Shown here: in pieces, positions 17,513 through 24,357 of the stretch
Numbering within the stretch: the stretch's first letter is position 1
How the letters are laid out: each line of letters opens with the position of its first letter
The notes under the pieces: generated by a model
The model's database searches: none
Seen by the model: only the letters and a program-made list of their open reading frames with translations
Told to the model about the DNA's origin: nothing
Position numbers and translations under genes: made by a program
NCBI GenBank assembly: GCA_051954935.1
Contig: JBQCHG010000023.1
Coordinates: 1 to 31,295 of the forward strand
DNA from: 66-474 sp051954935
Lineage (GTDB): Bacteria; Pseudomonadota; Gammaproteobacteria; Xanthomonadales; Rhodanobacteraceae
Length of the DNA stretch: 31,295 nt
Reading direction: 5' to 3'

Positions 17513-18511
17513 TCAACCCAGCTGCATGCCGTGGGACAGGCCCGCCGGCGGCCAGTTCTCGAGCTTCATGCCGAGTGCCAGGCCCTTGGCGCCGAGCACG
17601 TCCTTGATCTCGGTGAGCGACTTCTTGCCGAGGTTCGGCGTCTTCAGCAGCTCAACCTCGGTCTTCTGCACCAGGTCGCCGATGTAGTAGATGCTCTCGG
17701 CCTTCAGGCAGTTGGCCGAACGCACGGTCAGTTCCAGGTCATCGATCGGGCGGGTCAGCAGCGGATCGAAGCCGCTCTTCTCGGCCTTGGCGTCCGAGCT
17801 CTCGCGACGGGTGAAATCGCCGAACACGGATAGCTGATCCAGCAGGGTCTCGGCGGCCTTGCGCACGGCCTCGTCGGCCTGCACGGTGCCGTTGGTTTCC
17901 ACGTCCAGCACCAGCTTGTCGAGGTTGGTGCGCTGCTCGACGCGCGCGGCGTCCACTTCATAAGCGACGCGGCGCACCGGGCAGAACGAGGCATCCAGCT
18001 GCAGGCGCCCGATCGGGCGGGATTCCTCGTCCGGGTTGAACCGCGTGGTGGCCGGCTGATAGCCGATGCCGCGCTTCACCTTCAAGCGCATGTTGAGCGC
18101 GATGTCCTTGGTGAGATGGCACAGCACGTGTTCCGGATTGACGATTTCCACCGAGTGGTCGGTGGTGATGTCGCCGGCCTTGACCACGCCCTTGCCCTTC
18201 TTGTTGAGGGTCATGGTGGTCTCGTCCACGCCGTGCATGCGGATGGCGACGTCCTTGAGGTTGAGCAGCACCTCGATCACGTCTTCCTGCAGGCCCTCGA
18301 GCGTGGTGTACTCATGCAACACGCCGTCGATCTCGACTTCGGTGATCGCGCAGCCGGGGATCGAGGACAGCAGCACGCGCCGCAGCGCGTTGCCGAGCGT
18401 GTGGCCGTAGCCGCGCTCGAGCGGCTCGACCACCACGCGCGCATGGTTTGGACCGATCTGCTCGACGTTCAGGCCGCGCGGCCGCAGGACGCTGGTGGAA
18501 GTGGCTGACAT
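17513..18511 (-). CDS. rpoA: DNA-directed RNA polymerase subunit alpha
   Basis: A 332-residue alpha subunit. The N-terminal dimerisation domain (about 1-235) shows EPLERGYGHTLGNALRRVLLSSIPG. After a linker, the C-terminal domain (about 250-325) has the DNA- and activator-binding helix RSANCLKAE and the LLKTPNLGKKSLTEIK block. Alpha nucleates RNA polymerase assembly and contacts UP elements and activators. The start at 18509-18511 (MSATSTSVLRPRG) has GGAG upstream; an extension to 18532 is not supported. It is flanked by long palindrome-rich gaps on both sides, unlike most of the ribosomal genes. Confidence 0.98.
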   Translation of the reverse strand: MSATSTSVLRPRGLNVEQIGPNHARVVVEPLERGYGHTLGNALRRVLLSSIPGCAITEVEIDGVLHEYTTLEGLQEDVIEVLLNLKDVAIRMHGVDETTMTLNKKGKGVVKAGDITTDHSVEIVNPEHVLCHLTKDIALNMRLKVKRGIGYQPATTRFNPDEESRPIGRLQLDASFCPVRRVAYEVDAARVEQRTNLDKLVLDVETNGTVQADEAVRKAAETLLDQLSVFGDFTRRESSDAKAEKSGFDPLLTRPIDDLELTVRSANCLKAESIYYIGDLVQKTEVELLKTPNLGKKSLTEIKDVLGAKGLALGMKLENWPPAGLSHGMQLG

Positions 18512-18537
18512 GTGTGACTCCGGATAAATCAACTGGT

Positions 18538-18636
18538 GGAGATCCGACGGATTCGGATCTCCGGAAACTCCGAAAGCGCATCCGTGAAGGATGCGCTTCG
18601 TGGCGGCGGGGAGCGGTCGCGATGCGCGGTCCGCTC
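18538..18636. repeat. Three tandem hairpins in the rpsD-rpoA gap
   Basis: 18538-18562 has a 10-bp stem GGAGATCCGA with loop CGGAT. 18574-18598 has a 10-bp stem AAGCGCATCC with a 5-nt loop. 18611-18636 is GAGCGG/CCGCTC with an inner CGC/GCG pair. The 142-nt gap holds no gene. The first hairpin again shows a loop of the NGGA type. They could act as RNA processing or stability signals between rpsD and rpoA. Confidence 0.65.
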
Positions 18637-18653
18637 ACCCAAAATAGGGCCGC

Positions 18654-19280
18654 TTACTTCGAATACAACTCGACGATCAGGTTCTCGTTGATGTCGCTGG
18701 GCAGGTCGCCGCGGTCAGGCAGTGCCTTGAACACCCCGGCGAACTTCTTCGCATCCACCTCGACCCAGCCCGGGCGCAGATCCATGCCCTCGGCCAGAGT
18801 CATGGCTTCCTGCACGCGCAACTGGGCGCGAGCACGCTCGGTCAGCGCGACCTCGTCGCCCGGACGCACCGCATAGGACGGAACGTTGACCTTCTTACCG
18901 TTGACCGTGATCGCCTTGTGCGCGACGAGCTGGCGAGCCTGCGCGCGGGTGACCGCGAAACCCATGCGGTAGACCACGTTGTCGAGGCGGGTTTCCAGCA
19001 TGCGCAGCAGGTTCTCGCCGGTGTTGCCCTTCAGCGAGGACGCCTTCTTGTAATAATTGCCGAACTGGCGCTCGAGCACGCCGTAGATGCGCTTGACCTT
19101 CTGCTTCTCGCGCAACTGCACAGCGTAGTCGGACAGGCGCGCGCGCTTGTTGGCGCCATGCTGGCCGGGCTTGGTGTCGAACTTGCACTTGGAATCGATT
19201 GCGCGCGCCGGGCTCTTCAGCGAGAGATCGGCGCCCTCGCGACGGGCCAGTTTGCAGGTGGGACCGCGGTAACGTGCCAT
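18654..19280 (-). CDS. rpsD: 30S ribosomal protein S4
   Basis: A 208-residue S4. It begins MARYRGPTCKLARREG, includes the S4 RNA-binding fold around residues 95-160 (LETRLDNVVYRMGFA, QARQLVAHKAITVNGKKVN) and ends ENLIVELYSK. S4 nucleates 30S assembly by binding the 5' domain of 16S rRNA; in E. coli it also represses the alpha operon. It is 9 nt downstream of rpsK with an AGAGGA ribosome binding site. Confidence 0.98.
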   Translation of the reverse strand: MARYRGPTCKLARREGADLSLKSPARAIDSKCKFDTKPGQHGANKRARLSDYAVQLREKQKVKRIYGVLERQFGNYYKKASSLKGNTGENLLRMLETRLDNVVYRMGFAVTRAQARQLVAHKAITVNGKKVNVPSYAVRPGDEVALTERARAQLRVQEAMTLAEGMDLRPGWVEVDAKKFAGVFKALPDRGDLPSDINENLIVELYSK

Positions 19281-19289
19281 AAAATCCTC

Positions 19290-19676
19290 TTAAACCCGAC
19301 GCTTTTTCGGCGGACGGCAGCCGTTGTGCGGGATCGGCGTGACGTCGATGATGTTGGTGACCTTGTAGCCCAGCGCGTTCAGCGAGCGCACGGCCGACTC
19401 GCGACCCGGACCCGGTCCCTTGATGCGCACTTCCAGCGTCTTCACGCCGTAGTCGAGCGCGACGCGGCCGGCCTTCTCGGCGGCGACCTGCGCGGCGAAC
19501 GGGGTGGACTTGCGCGAACCGCGGAAGCCTGCGCCGCCGGCCGTCGCCCAAGAGAGCGCGTTGCCCTGGCGGTCGGTGATGGTGACGATGGTGTTGTTGA
19601 AGGAAGCCTGCACGTGCACGATGCCGTCGGTGACGACGCGCTTGGCTTTCTTCTTGGTCTTGACCGGTGGTGCCAT
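19290..19676 (-). CDS. rpsK: 30S ribosomal protein S11
   Basis: A 128-residue S11 on the platform of the 30S subunit near the mRNA exit. Characteristic blocks are VHVQASFNNTIVTITDRQGN, AGGAGFRGSRKSTPFAAQ and the C-terminal HNGCRPPKKRRV. The ribosome binding site is weak, and the 94-nt upstream gap to rpsM contains two tandem palindromes. Confidence 0.98.
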   Translation of the reverse strand: MAPPVKTKKKAKRVVTDGIVHVQASFNNTIVTITDRQGNALSWATAGGAGFRGSRKSTPFAAQVAAEKAGRVALDYGVKTLEVRIKGPGPGRESAVRSLNALGYKVTNIIDVTPIPHNGCRPPKKRRV

Positions 19677-19720
19677 TGGTATGTCCGATTCCGAGACTTT
19701 GTTGAGCTGCTCTTGTGAAG

Positions 19721-19771
19721 AGTGCAGCCATGGATGGCTGCTTTTTGATCTTCGCGATCAGGGATGATCGC
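19721..19771. repeat. Tandem NGGA-loop palindromes between rpsM and rpsK
   Basis: 19724-19741 is GCAGCCA-TGGA-TGGCTGC followed on the plus strand by five T residues. 19754-19771 is GCGATCA-GGGA-TGATCGC. The second ends on the last base of the rpsM stop codon. The 12 nt between them contain a short GATC-bearing spacer. The same pair of stems recurs, diverged, in the rpoA-rplQ gap. Confidence 0.75.
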
Positions 19772-20127
19772 TATTTCTTTATCGGCCGACGCGGACCCTT
19801 GCGCGTGCGCGCATTGGTGCGCGTGCGCTGGCCGCGAACCGGCAGGCCGCGGCGATGGCGCAGGCCGCGATAGGTCCCGAGATCGATCAGGCGCTTGATG
19901 CTGATGCCCACTTCGCGGCGCAGGTCACCCTCGACCGCGAATTTGGCGACCTCGGCGCGCAGCTTCTCGATCTCGCCTTCCGACAGCGATTTGATCTGGG
20001 TGGTGGGGGCGACGCCCGCCTCGGCACAGATCAGCTTCGACCGCGAACGGCCGATGCCATAGATGCTCTGCAAACCGACCCAGACGTGCTTGTTGACCGG
20101 CAGGTTGACACCCGCAATGCGCGCCAT
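19771..20127 (-). CDS. rpsM: 30S ribosomal protein S13
   Basis: A 118-residue S13 of the 30S head, contacting P-site tRNA through its basic tail. It has the start MARIAGVNLPVNKHVWVGLQ, the YGIGRSRSKLICAEAG helix-turn region and the C-terminal RGLPVRGQRTRTNARTRKG. AAGAGGAT is the ribosome binding site. A perfect TATAAT on the minus strand at 20175-20180 suggests that the alpha operon starts here. The rpmJ gene that often precedes rpsM is absent. Confidence 0.98.
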   Translation of the reverse strand: MARIAGVNLPVNKHVWVGLQSIYGIGRSRSKLICAEAGVAPTTQIKSLSEGEIEKLRAEVAKFAVEGDLRREVGISIKRLIDLGTYRGLRHRRGLPVRGQRTRTNARTRKGPRRPIKK

Positions 20128-20174
20128 GTTCTATCCTCTTGATCCTGATACGTTGCCAGCGCGGCAAACTGTTA

Positions 20175-20180
20175 ATTATA
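20175..20180 (-). promoter_or_regulatory. Candidate alpha-operon promoter, perfect TATAAT upstream of rpsM
   Basis: On the minus strand the context is AGGCTATAATTAACAG. A start about 7 nt downstream would give a leader of about 41 nt before the rpsM ATG. The -35 region is GC-rich and overlaps a hairpin (20194-20211). The position matches the known location of the E. coli alpha-operon promoter. It lies after a terminator-like hairpin following secY. Confidence 0.55.
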
Positions 20181-20193
20181 GCCTAGTTTCCGG

Positions 20194-20241
20194 TCCGGCG
20201 GGAAGGCCGGATCCGCCCCGTTTTCGGCAGGCCGAAAACGG
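20194..20241. repeat. Tandem hairpins between secY and rpsM
   Basis: 20194-20211 is TCCGGC / GCCGGA with a GGGAAG loop. 20218-20241 is a perfect palindrome with a 10-bp stem CCGTTTTCGG around CAGG. The second lies 10 nt after the secY stop. Neither has a downstream T-run on the minus strand. They separate the spc and alpha portions of the cluster. Confidence 0.65.
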
Positions 20242-20251
20242 CCCACCCACG

Positions 20252-21580
20252 TCAATTCCGTCGCAGATTCGCCTTTTTCAGCAGGCTCTCGTACTGATGG
20301 CTGACCAGATGCGCGGAAATCTGCGCACGGAAGTCCATGGCCACCACCACCACGATCAGCAGCGAGGTCCCGCCGAAATAGAACGGTACGTGCCAGGACG
20401 TCTGCAGAAAGGTCGGAACCAGACACACCGCCGCCAGGTACACCGCGCCCGCGCCGGTCAGGCGCGTCAGCACGTTGTCGACGTAATCGGCCGTGGCCTT
20501 GCCCGGGCGGATGCCCGGAATCAGGGCGCCGGAGCGTTTGAGATTGTCCGCGGTTTCCTGCGAGTTGAAGACGATCGCGGTGTAGAAGAACGTGAAGATG
20601 ATGATCAGCAGCGCATACAGGATCACGTACGGCGGCTCGCCCGGAGTCAACGCGGTGGTGATCGTCTGCAGCCAGCGCATCTGGCTGGCGTTGGAGAACC
20701 ACGTCGCGGCCGTTGCCGGGAACATGATCAGCGACGAGGCGAAGATCGGCGGGATCACGCCCGACATGTTGATCTTCAGCGGCAGGTGCGAGCTCTGGTT
20801 CATGTAGGCGCGCGCGCCGCCCTGGCGCCGGGCGTAGTTCACGGTGATGCGCCGTTGCGCGCTCTCCATGAACACGCAGAACGCGGTCACCAGCAGGATC
20901 ACCGCCGCGACCATCAGCACCTTGATCGCCGACAGTTCGCCGTTGGAAGCCATGCTGGCGGTCTGCGTCAGCGCGCGCGGCAAGCCCGCGACGATGCCCG
21001 CGAAGATGATCAGCGAGATGCCATTGCCGACGCCGCGCTCGGTGATCTGCTCGCCCAGCCACATCAGGAACATCGTGCCGGCGGTCAGGCCGATCACCGA
21101 GGCGAAGATGAAGCCGAAGCCCGGGTCGTACACGATCGGCACGCCGCCGGCCACGCCCTGCTTCTGCAGCGCGACCGCCACGCCGAATGCCTGGAATGCG
21201 GCCAATCCGACCGTGCCCCAGCGCGTGTACTTGGTCATGATCCGCTGGCCGGCCTGGCCTTCCTTCTTCAGCGCCTGCCAGCTCGGCACCACCGAGCCCA
21301 TCATCTGCACCACGATGGATGCGGAGATGTACGGGATGACGCCCAGCGCGAACAGCGAGAAGCGCGCCAGCGCGCCACCGGAGAACATGTTGAACATGTT
21401 CAGCAGGCCACCGCCCTGCTCGATCATGCGCGTCATCGCTTCCGGATTGACGCCCGGCACCGGGATGAACGAGCCGAGCCGGAACACGATCAGCGCGCCG
21501 ACCACGAACAGCAGCCGCTGGCGCAGCTCGGTGAGCTTGCCAAAGGCTGCCAGCGGATTGTTGGATTGGGGAGCGGCCAC
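20252..21580 (-). CDS. secY: Protein translocase subunit SecY
   Basis: A 442-residue channel subunit of the SecYEG translocon with ten predicted membrane helices. Clear family blocks are FRLGSFIPVPGVNP near 33-46, LGVIPYISASIVVQMM near 78-93 and the C-terminal SHQYESLLKKANLRR. It carries secreted and membrane proteins across the inner membrane with SecA. The start codon is GTG at 21578-21580, which gives the usual N-terminus; the ribosome binding site is weak. The 94-nt gap upstream (to rplO) contains an inverted REP pair. Confidence 0.97.
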   Translation of the reverse strand: MAAPQSNNPLAAFGKLTELRQRLLFVVGALIVFRLGSFIPVPGVNPEAMTRMIEQGGGLLNMFNMFSGGALARFSLFALGVIPYISASIVVQMMGSVVPSWQALKKEGQAGQRIMTKYTRWGTVGLAAFQAFGVAVALQKQGVAGGVPIVYDPGFGFIFASVIGLTAGTMFLMWLGEQITERGVGNGISLIIFAGIVAGLPRALTQTASMASNGELSAIKVLMVAAVILLVTAFCVFMESAQRRITVNYARRQGGARAYMNQSSHLPLKINMSGVIPPIFASSLIMFPATAATWFSNASQMRWLQTITTALTPGEPPYVILYALLIIIFTFFYTAIVFNSQETADNLKRSGALIPGIRPGKATADYVDNVLTRLTGAGAVYLAAVCLVPTFLQTSWHVPFYFGGTSLLIVVVVAMDFRAQISAHLVSHQYESLLKKANLRRN

Positions 21581-21621
21581 TGGAACCTATCTTGAATACT
21601 GACTCTTTAGTTCGAAGCGGA

Positions 21622-21671
21622 TGTAGGAGCTTGCGTGCAGGCGACGCGTCGCGAGCACGCTCGCTCCTACA
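21622..21671. repeat. Inverted pair of REP elements between rplO and secY
   Basis: Two head-to-head REP units bounded by TGTAGGAGC at 21622-21630 and its complement GCTCCTACA at 21663-21671 form a 50-bp imperfect palindrome. The rplO-proximal unit has a perfect internal stem (GCGAGC / GCTCGC around GT). The other has a G-U pair in the same stem. The pair starts exactly 3 nt after the rplO stop codon. Confidence 0.85.
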
Positions 21672-21674
21672 TTT

Positions 21675-22109
21675 TCATTCGACGCTGCCGCCGGCGGCCT
21701 CGATCGCCGCCTTGGCGCCCGCCGTGGCGAGCACGCCGGACAACTTGATCGCGCGGCCGATGTCGCCCTTCTTGACGACCTTGACGCGCTTGGCGCGGTC
21801 GTCGATCAGGCCCGCTGCGCGCAGCGCGGCGACGTCAATCTGGTCGCCCTTCAGGCCGGCCAGCTGATACAGGAACACCTGCTGCGACTCGCGCGCCATC
21901 TTCGAGCGGAAACCGACCTTCGGCAGACGGCGATGCAACGGCATCTGGCCGCCTTCGAAGCCGGCTTTGACCTTGCCACCGCCGGTGCGTGCGTACTGAC
22001 CCTTGTGGCCGCGGCCCGCGGTCTTGCCGAGACCCGACCCGATGCCGCGACCAACGCGCACGCGGTCCGGACGCGAACCCTTGGCGGGCTTCAATGTGTT
22101 CAAACGCAT
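21675..22109 (-). CDS. rplO: 50S ribosomal protein L15
   Basis: A 144-residue L15, a late-assembling 23S rRNA binding protein. The Gly/Arg-rich start MRLNTLKPAKGSRPDRVRVG, the GRGIGSGLGKTAGRGHKGQ block and GFEGGQMPLHRRLPKVGF are diagnostic. It is 3 nt downstream of rpmD with GAGGAC as ribosome binding site. A REP pair begins right after its stop. Confidence 0.98.
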   Translation of the reverse strand: MRLNTLKPAKGSRPDRVRVGRGIGSGLGKTAGRGHKGQYARTGGGKVKAGFEGGQMPLHRRLPKVGFRSKMARESQQVFLYQLAGLKGDQIDVAALRAAGLIDDRAKRVKVVKKGDIGRAIKLSGVLATAGAKAAIEAAGGSVE

Positions 22110-22112
22110 GGC

Positions 22113-22313
22113 TTAGTCCTCTACCCGCACCAGATAGTTCACGGTCTGGATCAGACCGCGAACCTGCGGGCTGTCCTTCAATTCGCGAACGTCGTTGGTC
22201 TTGTTCAGGCCCAGCGCCTTGACGCTGAGGCGATGCCGGCTCTGCACGCCGCGCAGGCCACCGACCAGGCGCACCTTCACGGTGCCGGAATTCTGCGTTG
22301 CTTTCTTAGGCAT
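22113..22313 (-). CDS. rpmD: 50S ribosomal protein L30
   Basis: A 66-residue bacterial-type L30 with the conserved TVKVRLVGGLRGVQSRHRLS and ALGLNKTNDVRELKDSP segments. Its start codon overlaps the end of rpsE by 8 nt, indicating translational coupling. Confidence 0.97.
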   Translation of the reverse strand: MPKKATQNSGTVKVRLVGGLRGVQSRHRLSVKALGLNKTNDVRELKDSPQVRGLIQTVNYLVRVED

Positions 22314-22812
22314 GACCCAGTTCCTCGACCTTCTTGCCGCGCTTGGCCGCGATGTGCTCGGGCGACGCCATGGACTGCAGGCCCTTGATGGTGGCGCGCA
22401 CCAGGTTGATCGGGTTGCGCGAACCGACTGCCTTGGCCAGCACGTTCTTGACGCCCACCACTTCCAGCACGGCGCGCATCGCGCCGCCGGCGATCACGCC
22501 GGTACCTTCGGAAGCCGGCTGCATGAACACGCGCGCGGCGCCGTGATTGGCCTTCACGGCATACCACAGCGTGCCGTTGTTCAGGCCGATCTTGACCATG
22601 TTGCGGCGGGCGCGGTCCATCGCCTTGGAGATGGCAACCGGCACCTCGCGTGCCTTGCCGTAACCGAAGCCGACCTTGCCGTCGCCATCGCCCACCACGG
22701 TCAGCGCGGTGAAGCTCATCTGGCGGCCGCCCTTGACGGTCTTGGCCACGCGGTTGACGGCGATCAGCTTCTCGAGAAGCCCGTCGGAATTTTCGCGATC
22801 GTGACTCGACAT
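22306..22812 (-). CDS. rpsE: 30S ribosomal protein S5
   Basis: A 168-residue S5, important for decoding accuracy. It has the double-stranded-RNA-binding-like N-terminal domain (LIAVNRVAKTVKGGRQMSFTA, VGDGDGKVGFGYGKA) and the C-terminal VGVKNVLAKAVGSRNPINLVRAT block. AAGGTGA precedes the start. It overlaps rpmD by 8 nt; a 135-nt gap with palindromes separates it from rplR. Confidence 0.98.
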   Translation of the reverse strand: MSSHDRENSDGLLEKLIAVNRVAKTVKGGRQMSFTALTVVGDGDGKVGFGYGKAREVPVAISKAMDRARRNMVKIGLNNGTLWYAVKANHGAARVFMQPASEGTGVIAGGAMRAVLEVVGVKNVLAKAVGSRNPINLVRATIKGLQSMASPEHIAAKRGKKVEELGHA

Positions 22813-22898
22813 TGTGTTCTCACCTTGAACCCGCGAAATGCGGGCATTTGCTTACGGCATCAAGCCGCTTGGAGTTGTTGTTTGCCTGTTTGAGAAGT

Positions 22899-22937
22899 GC
22901 GGCCATGGATGGCCGCTTTCTCGCGCAGGGATAGCGC
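22899..22937. repeat. Tandem NGGA-loop palindromes between rplR and rpsE
   Basis: 22899-22916 is GCGGCCA-TGGA-TGGCCGC followed on the plus strand by TTTC. 22923-22937 is a degenerate GCGCA-GGGA-T(A)GCGC. The arrangement (GC-rich stem first on the plus strand, second GGGA-loop stem next to the upstream gene) repeats that between rpsM and rpsK. The rest of the 135-nt gap shows no gene. Confidence 0.7.
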
Positions 22938-22947
22938 ACTAAACCAA

Positions 22948-23301
22948 TCAGAATTTCAGGCCCGCTTCGCGCGCGGCATCCGCCAGCGCCTTGATGCGGC
23001 CGTGATAACGGAAACCGGAGCGGTCGAAAGCGACCGACTCTACGCCGGCGGCACGTGCCTTCTCGGCGACGGCCTTGCCCACCGCCGCGGCGGCGTCCTT
23101 GTTCTTGGTGCCCTGCAGGCCCGCGCGCAGGGTTTTCTGCACGGTGGAGGCCGCGGCCAGCACCTTGCCGCCTTCCGGCGCGATCACCTGCGCGTAGATG
23201 TGCTGGCCACTGCGATGCACGGTCAGGCGCGGAACGGCCAGTTTGCGAATATGCATGCGCGTGGACTTGGCACGGCGCAGGCGGGCGATTTTCTTTTCCA
23301 T
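22948..23301 (-). CDS. rplR: 50S ribosomal protein L18
   Basis: A 117-residue L18, which binds 5S rRNA together with L5 and L25 in the central protuberance. Typical blocks are RLTVHRSGQHIYAQVIAPEGG (in part VHRSGQHIYAQV), the AAVGKAVAEKARAAGVESV helix and the C-terminal FDRSGFRYHGRIKALADAAREAG region. AGGAAA serves as ribosome binding site. A hairpin adjoins the preceding rplF stop. Confidence 0.97.
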   Translation of the reverse strand: MEKKIARLRRAKSTRMHIRKLAVPRLTVHRSGQHIYAQVIAPEGGKVLAAASTVQKTLRAGLQGTKNKDAAAAVGKAVAEKARAAGVESVAFDRSGFRYHGRIKALADAAREAGLKF

Positions 23302-23331
23302 GTTCGTTTCCTAAGAAGAAGCGGATCGACG

Positions 23332-23358
23332 CGGACAGATCTGGTTCCAGATCTTCCG
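23332..23358. repeat. Hairpin directly after the rplF stop codon
   Basis: An AGATCTGG / CCAGATCT stem is extended by CGGA/TCCG with one bulged base, giving about 12 pairs. It begins at the base next to the rplF stop codon (0-nt spacing) and fills much of the 57-nt rplF-rplR gap. Confidence 0.6.
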
Positions 23359-23886
23359 TTACGCCTTCTTTGCCTCTTTGAGCGTGATGCGTTCACCGGC
23401 GTAGCGCACACCCTTGCCCTTGTAGGGTTCGGGCGGACGGAACGCACGGATCTTGGCCGCGGTTTCGCCGACGCGCTGCTTGTCGGCGCCCTTGATCAGG
23501 ATCTCGGTCTGGGTCGGCGTCTCGATCGTCACACCCTCGGGCGCTGCGAACACCACCGGGTGCGAAAAGCCCAGCGACAGATTGAGGGTCTTGCCCTGCA
23601 TGGCGGCGCGGTAACCGACACCGACCAGCTCGAGCTTACGCTCATAACCTTCCGAAACGCCCTTGACGATGTTTGCCAGCAGAGCGCGCGCGGTGCCGGC
23701 GAATTTATCGTCGGTGCCGTCGTTGGCCGCGCAGGTGAGCGTGCCGTTCTCGAGCGCGACCTTGACGCCGGCGATCGCCGGCATTTTCAGCGTGCCCTTC
23801 GGACCCTTCACGGTCACGACGTCGGCGCCGATCTGGCAGTCCACGCCCTTGGGCAGGGTGATTGGCTTCTTGGCTACACGGGACAT
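23359..23886 (-). CDS. rplF: 50S ribosomal protein L6
   Basis: A 175-residue L6 near the factor-binding site of the 50S subunit. It shows the duplicated L6 fold: MSRVAKKPITLPKGV at the start, YERKLELVGVGYRAAMQGKT in the middle, and the C-terminal signature RPPEPYKGKGVRYAGE. AAGGAG is well placed before the ATG; it lies 11 nt downstream of rpsH. Confidence 0.98.
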   Translation of the reverse strand: MSRVAKKPITLPKGVDCQIGADVVTVKGPKGTLKMPAIAGVKVALENGTLTCAANDGTDDKFAGTARALLANIVKGVSEGYERKLELVGVGYRAAMQGKTLNLSLGFSHPVVFAAPEGVTIETPTQTEILIKGADKQRVGETAAKIRAFRPPEPYKGKGVRYAGERITLKEAKKA

Positions 23887-23897
23887 GCGATTGCTCC

Positions 23898-24293
23898 TTA
23901 CGCCACGCGGCCGATCACTTCGCCGCCCAGACCCTTGGCGCGCGCCTGCGCGTCGGTCATCAGGCCGGAAGAGGTGGAAATGATCGAAATGCCCAGGCCG
24001 CCCAGGACCTTCGGCAGTCCGTCCTTGCCGCGATATACGCGCAGGCCGGAACGGCTGACGCGCTCGATGCGCTCGATCGCCGGCTTGCCGTCGAAGTACT
24101 TCAGCTTGATTTCTAGTTCAGCCTTGCCGCCGCTTTCGCTGCGACGCGCATCCAGCACATAGCCTTCCGCCTTCAGCAGATCTGCCAGCGCCTGTTTCAT
24201 TTTCGAAGCCGGCATGCTCACCGTCTGCTTGCCCATGGCCTGGGCATTGCGGATGCGGGTGAACATGTCGGCGATGGGATCAGTCATGCTCAT
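23898..24293 (-). CDS. rpsH: 30S ribosomal protein S8
   Basis: A 131-residue S8 that organises the central domain of 16S rRNA; in E. coli it represses the spc operon. It begins MSMTDPIADMFTRIRNAQ and ends with the RNA-binding GLGISIISTSSGLMTDAQAR segment. Two ATG codons lie six bases apart; the upstream one gives the usual Xanthomonadales-type MSMTD start. The preceding 64-nt gap to rpsN contains two short palindromes. Confidence 0.97.
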   Translation of the reverse strand: MSMTDPIADMFTRIRNAQAMGKQTVSMPASKMKQALADLLKAEGYVLDARRSESGGKAELEIKLKYFDGKPAIERIERVSRSGLRVYRGKDGLPKVLGGLGISIISTSSGLMTDAQARAKGLGGEVIGRVA

Positions 24294-24319
24294 GGTTGAT
24301 TTCCGTGTTCATAAGGAGC

Positions 24320-24355
24320 GCCGGAGATCCGGCTACTCAGCATCGATATCCGATG
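24320..24355. repeat. Two short palindromes between rpsN and rpsH
   Basis: 24320-24333 is GCCGG-AGAT-CCGGC (self-complementary over 14 nt). 24341-24355 is CATCG-ATATC-CGATG, starting 2 nt after the rpsN stop codon. This is the first widened gap met when reading the cluster in transcription order. Confidence 0.5.
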
Positions 24356-24357
24356 GA

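Noticed and set aside
20063..21595. Plus-strand open frame opposite secY
   Set aside because: The His/Asp/Arg-rich translation is the complement of hydrophobic SecY codons; there is no family signature.
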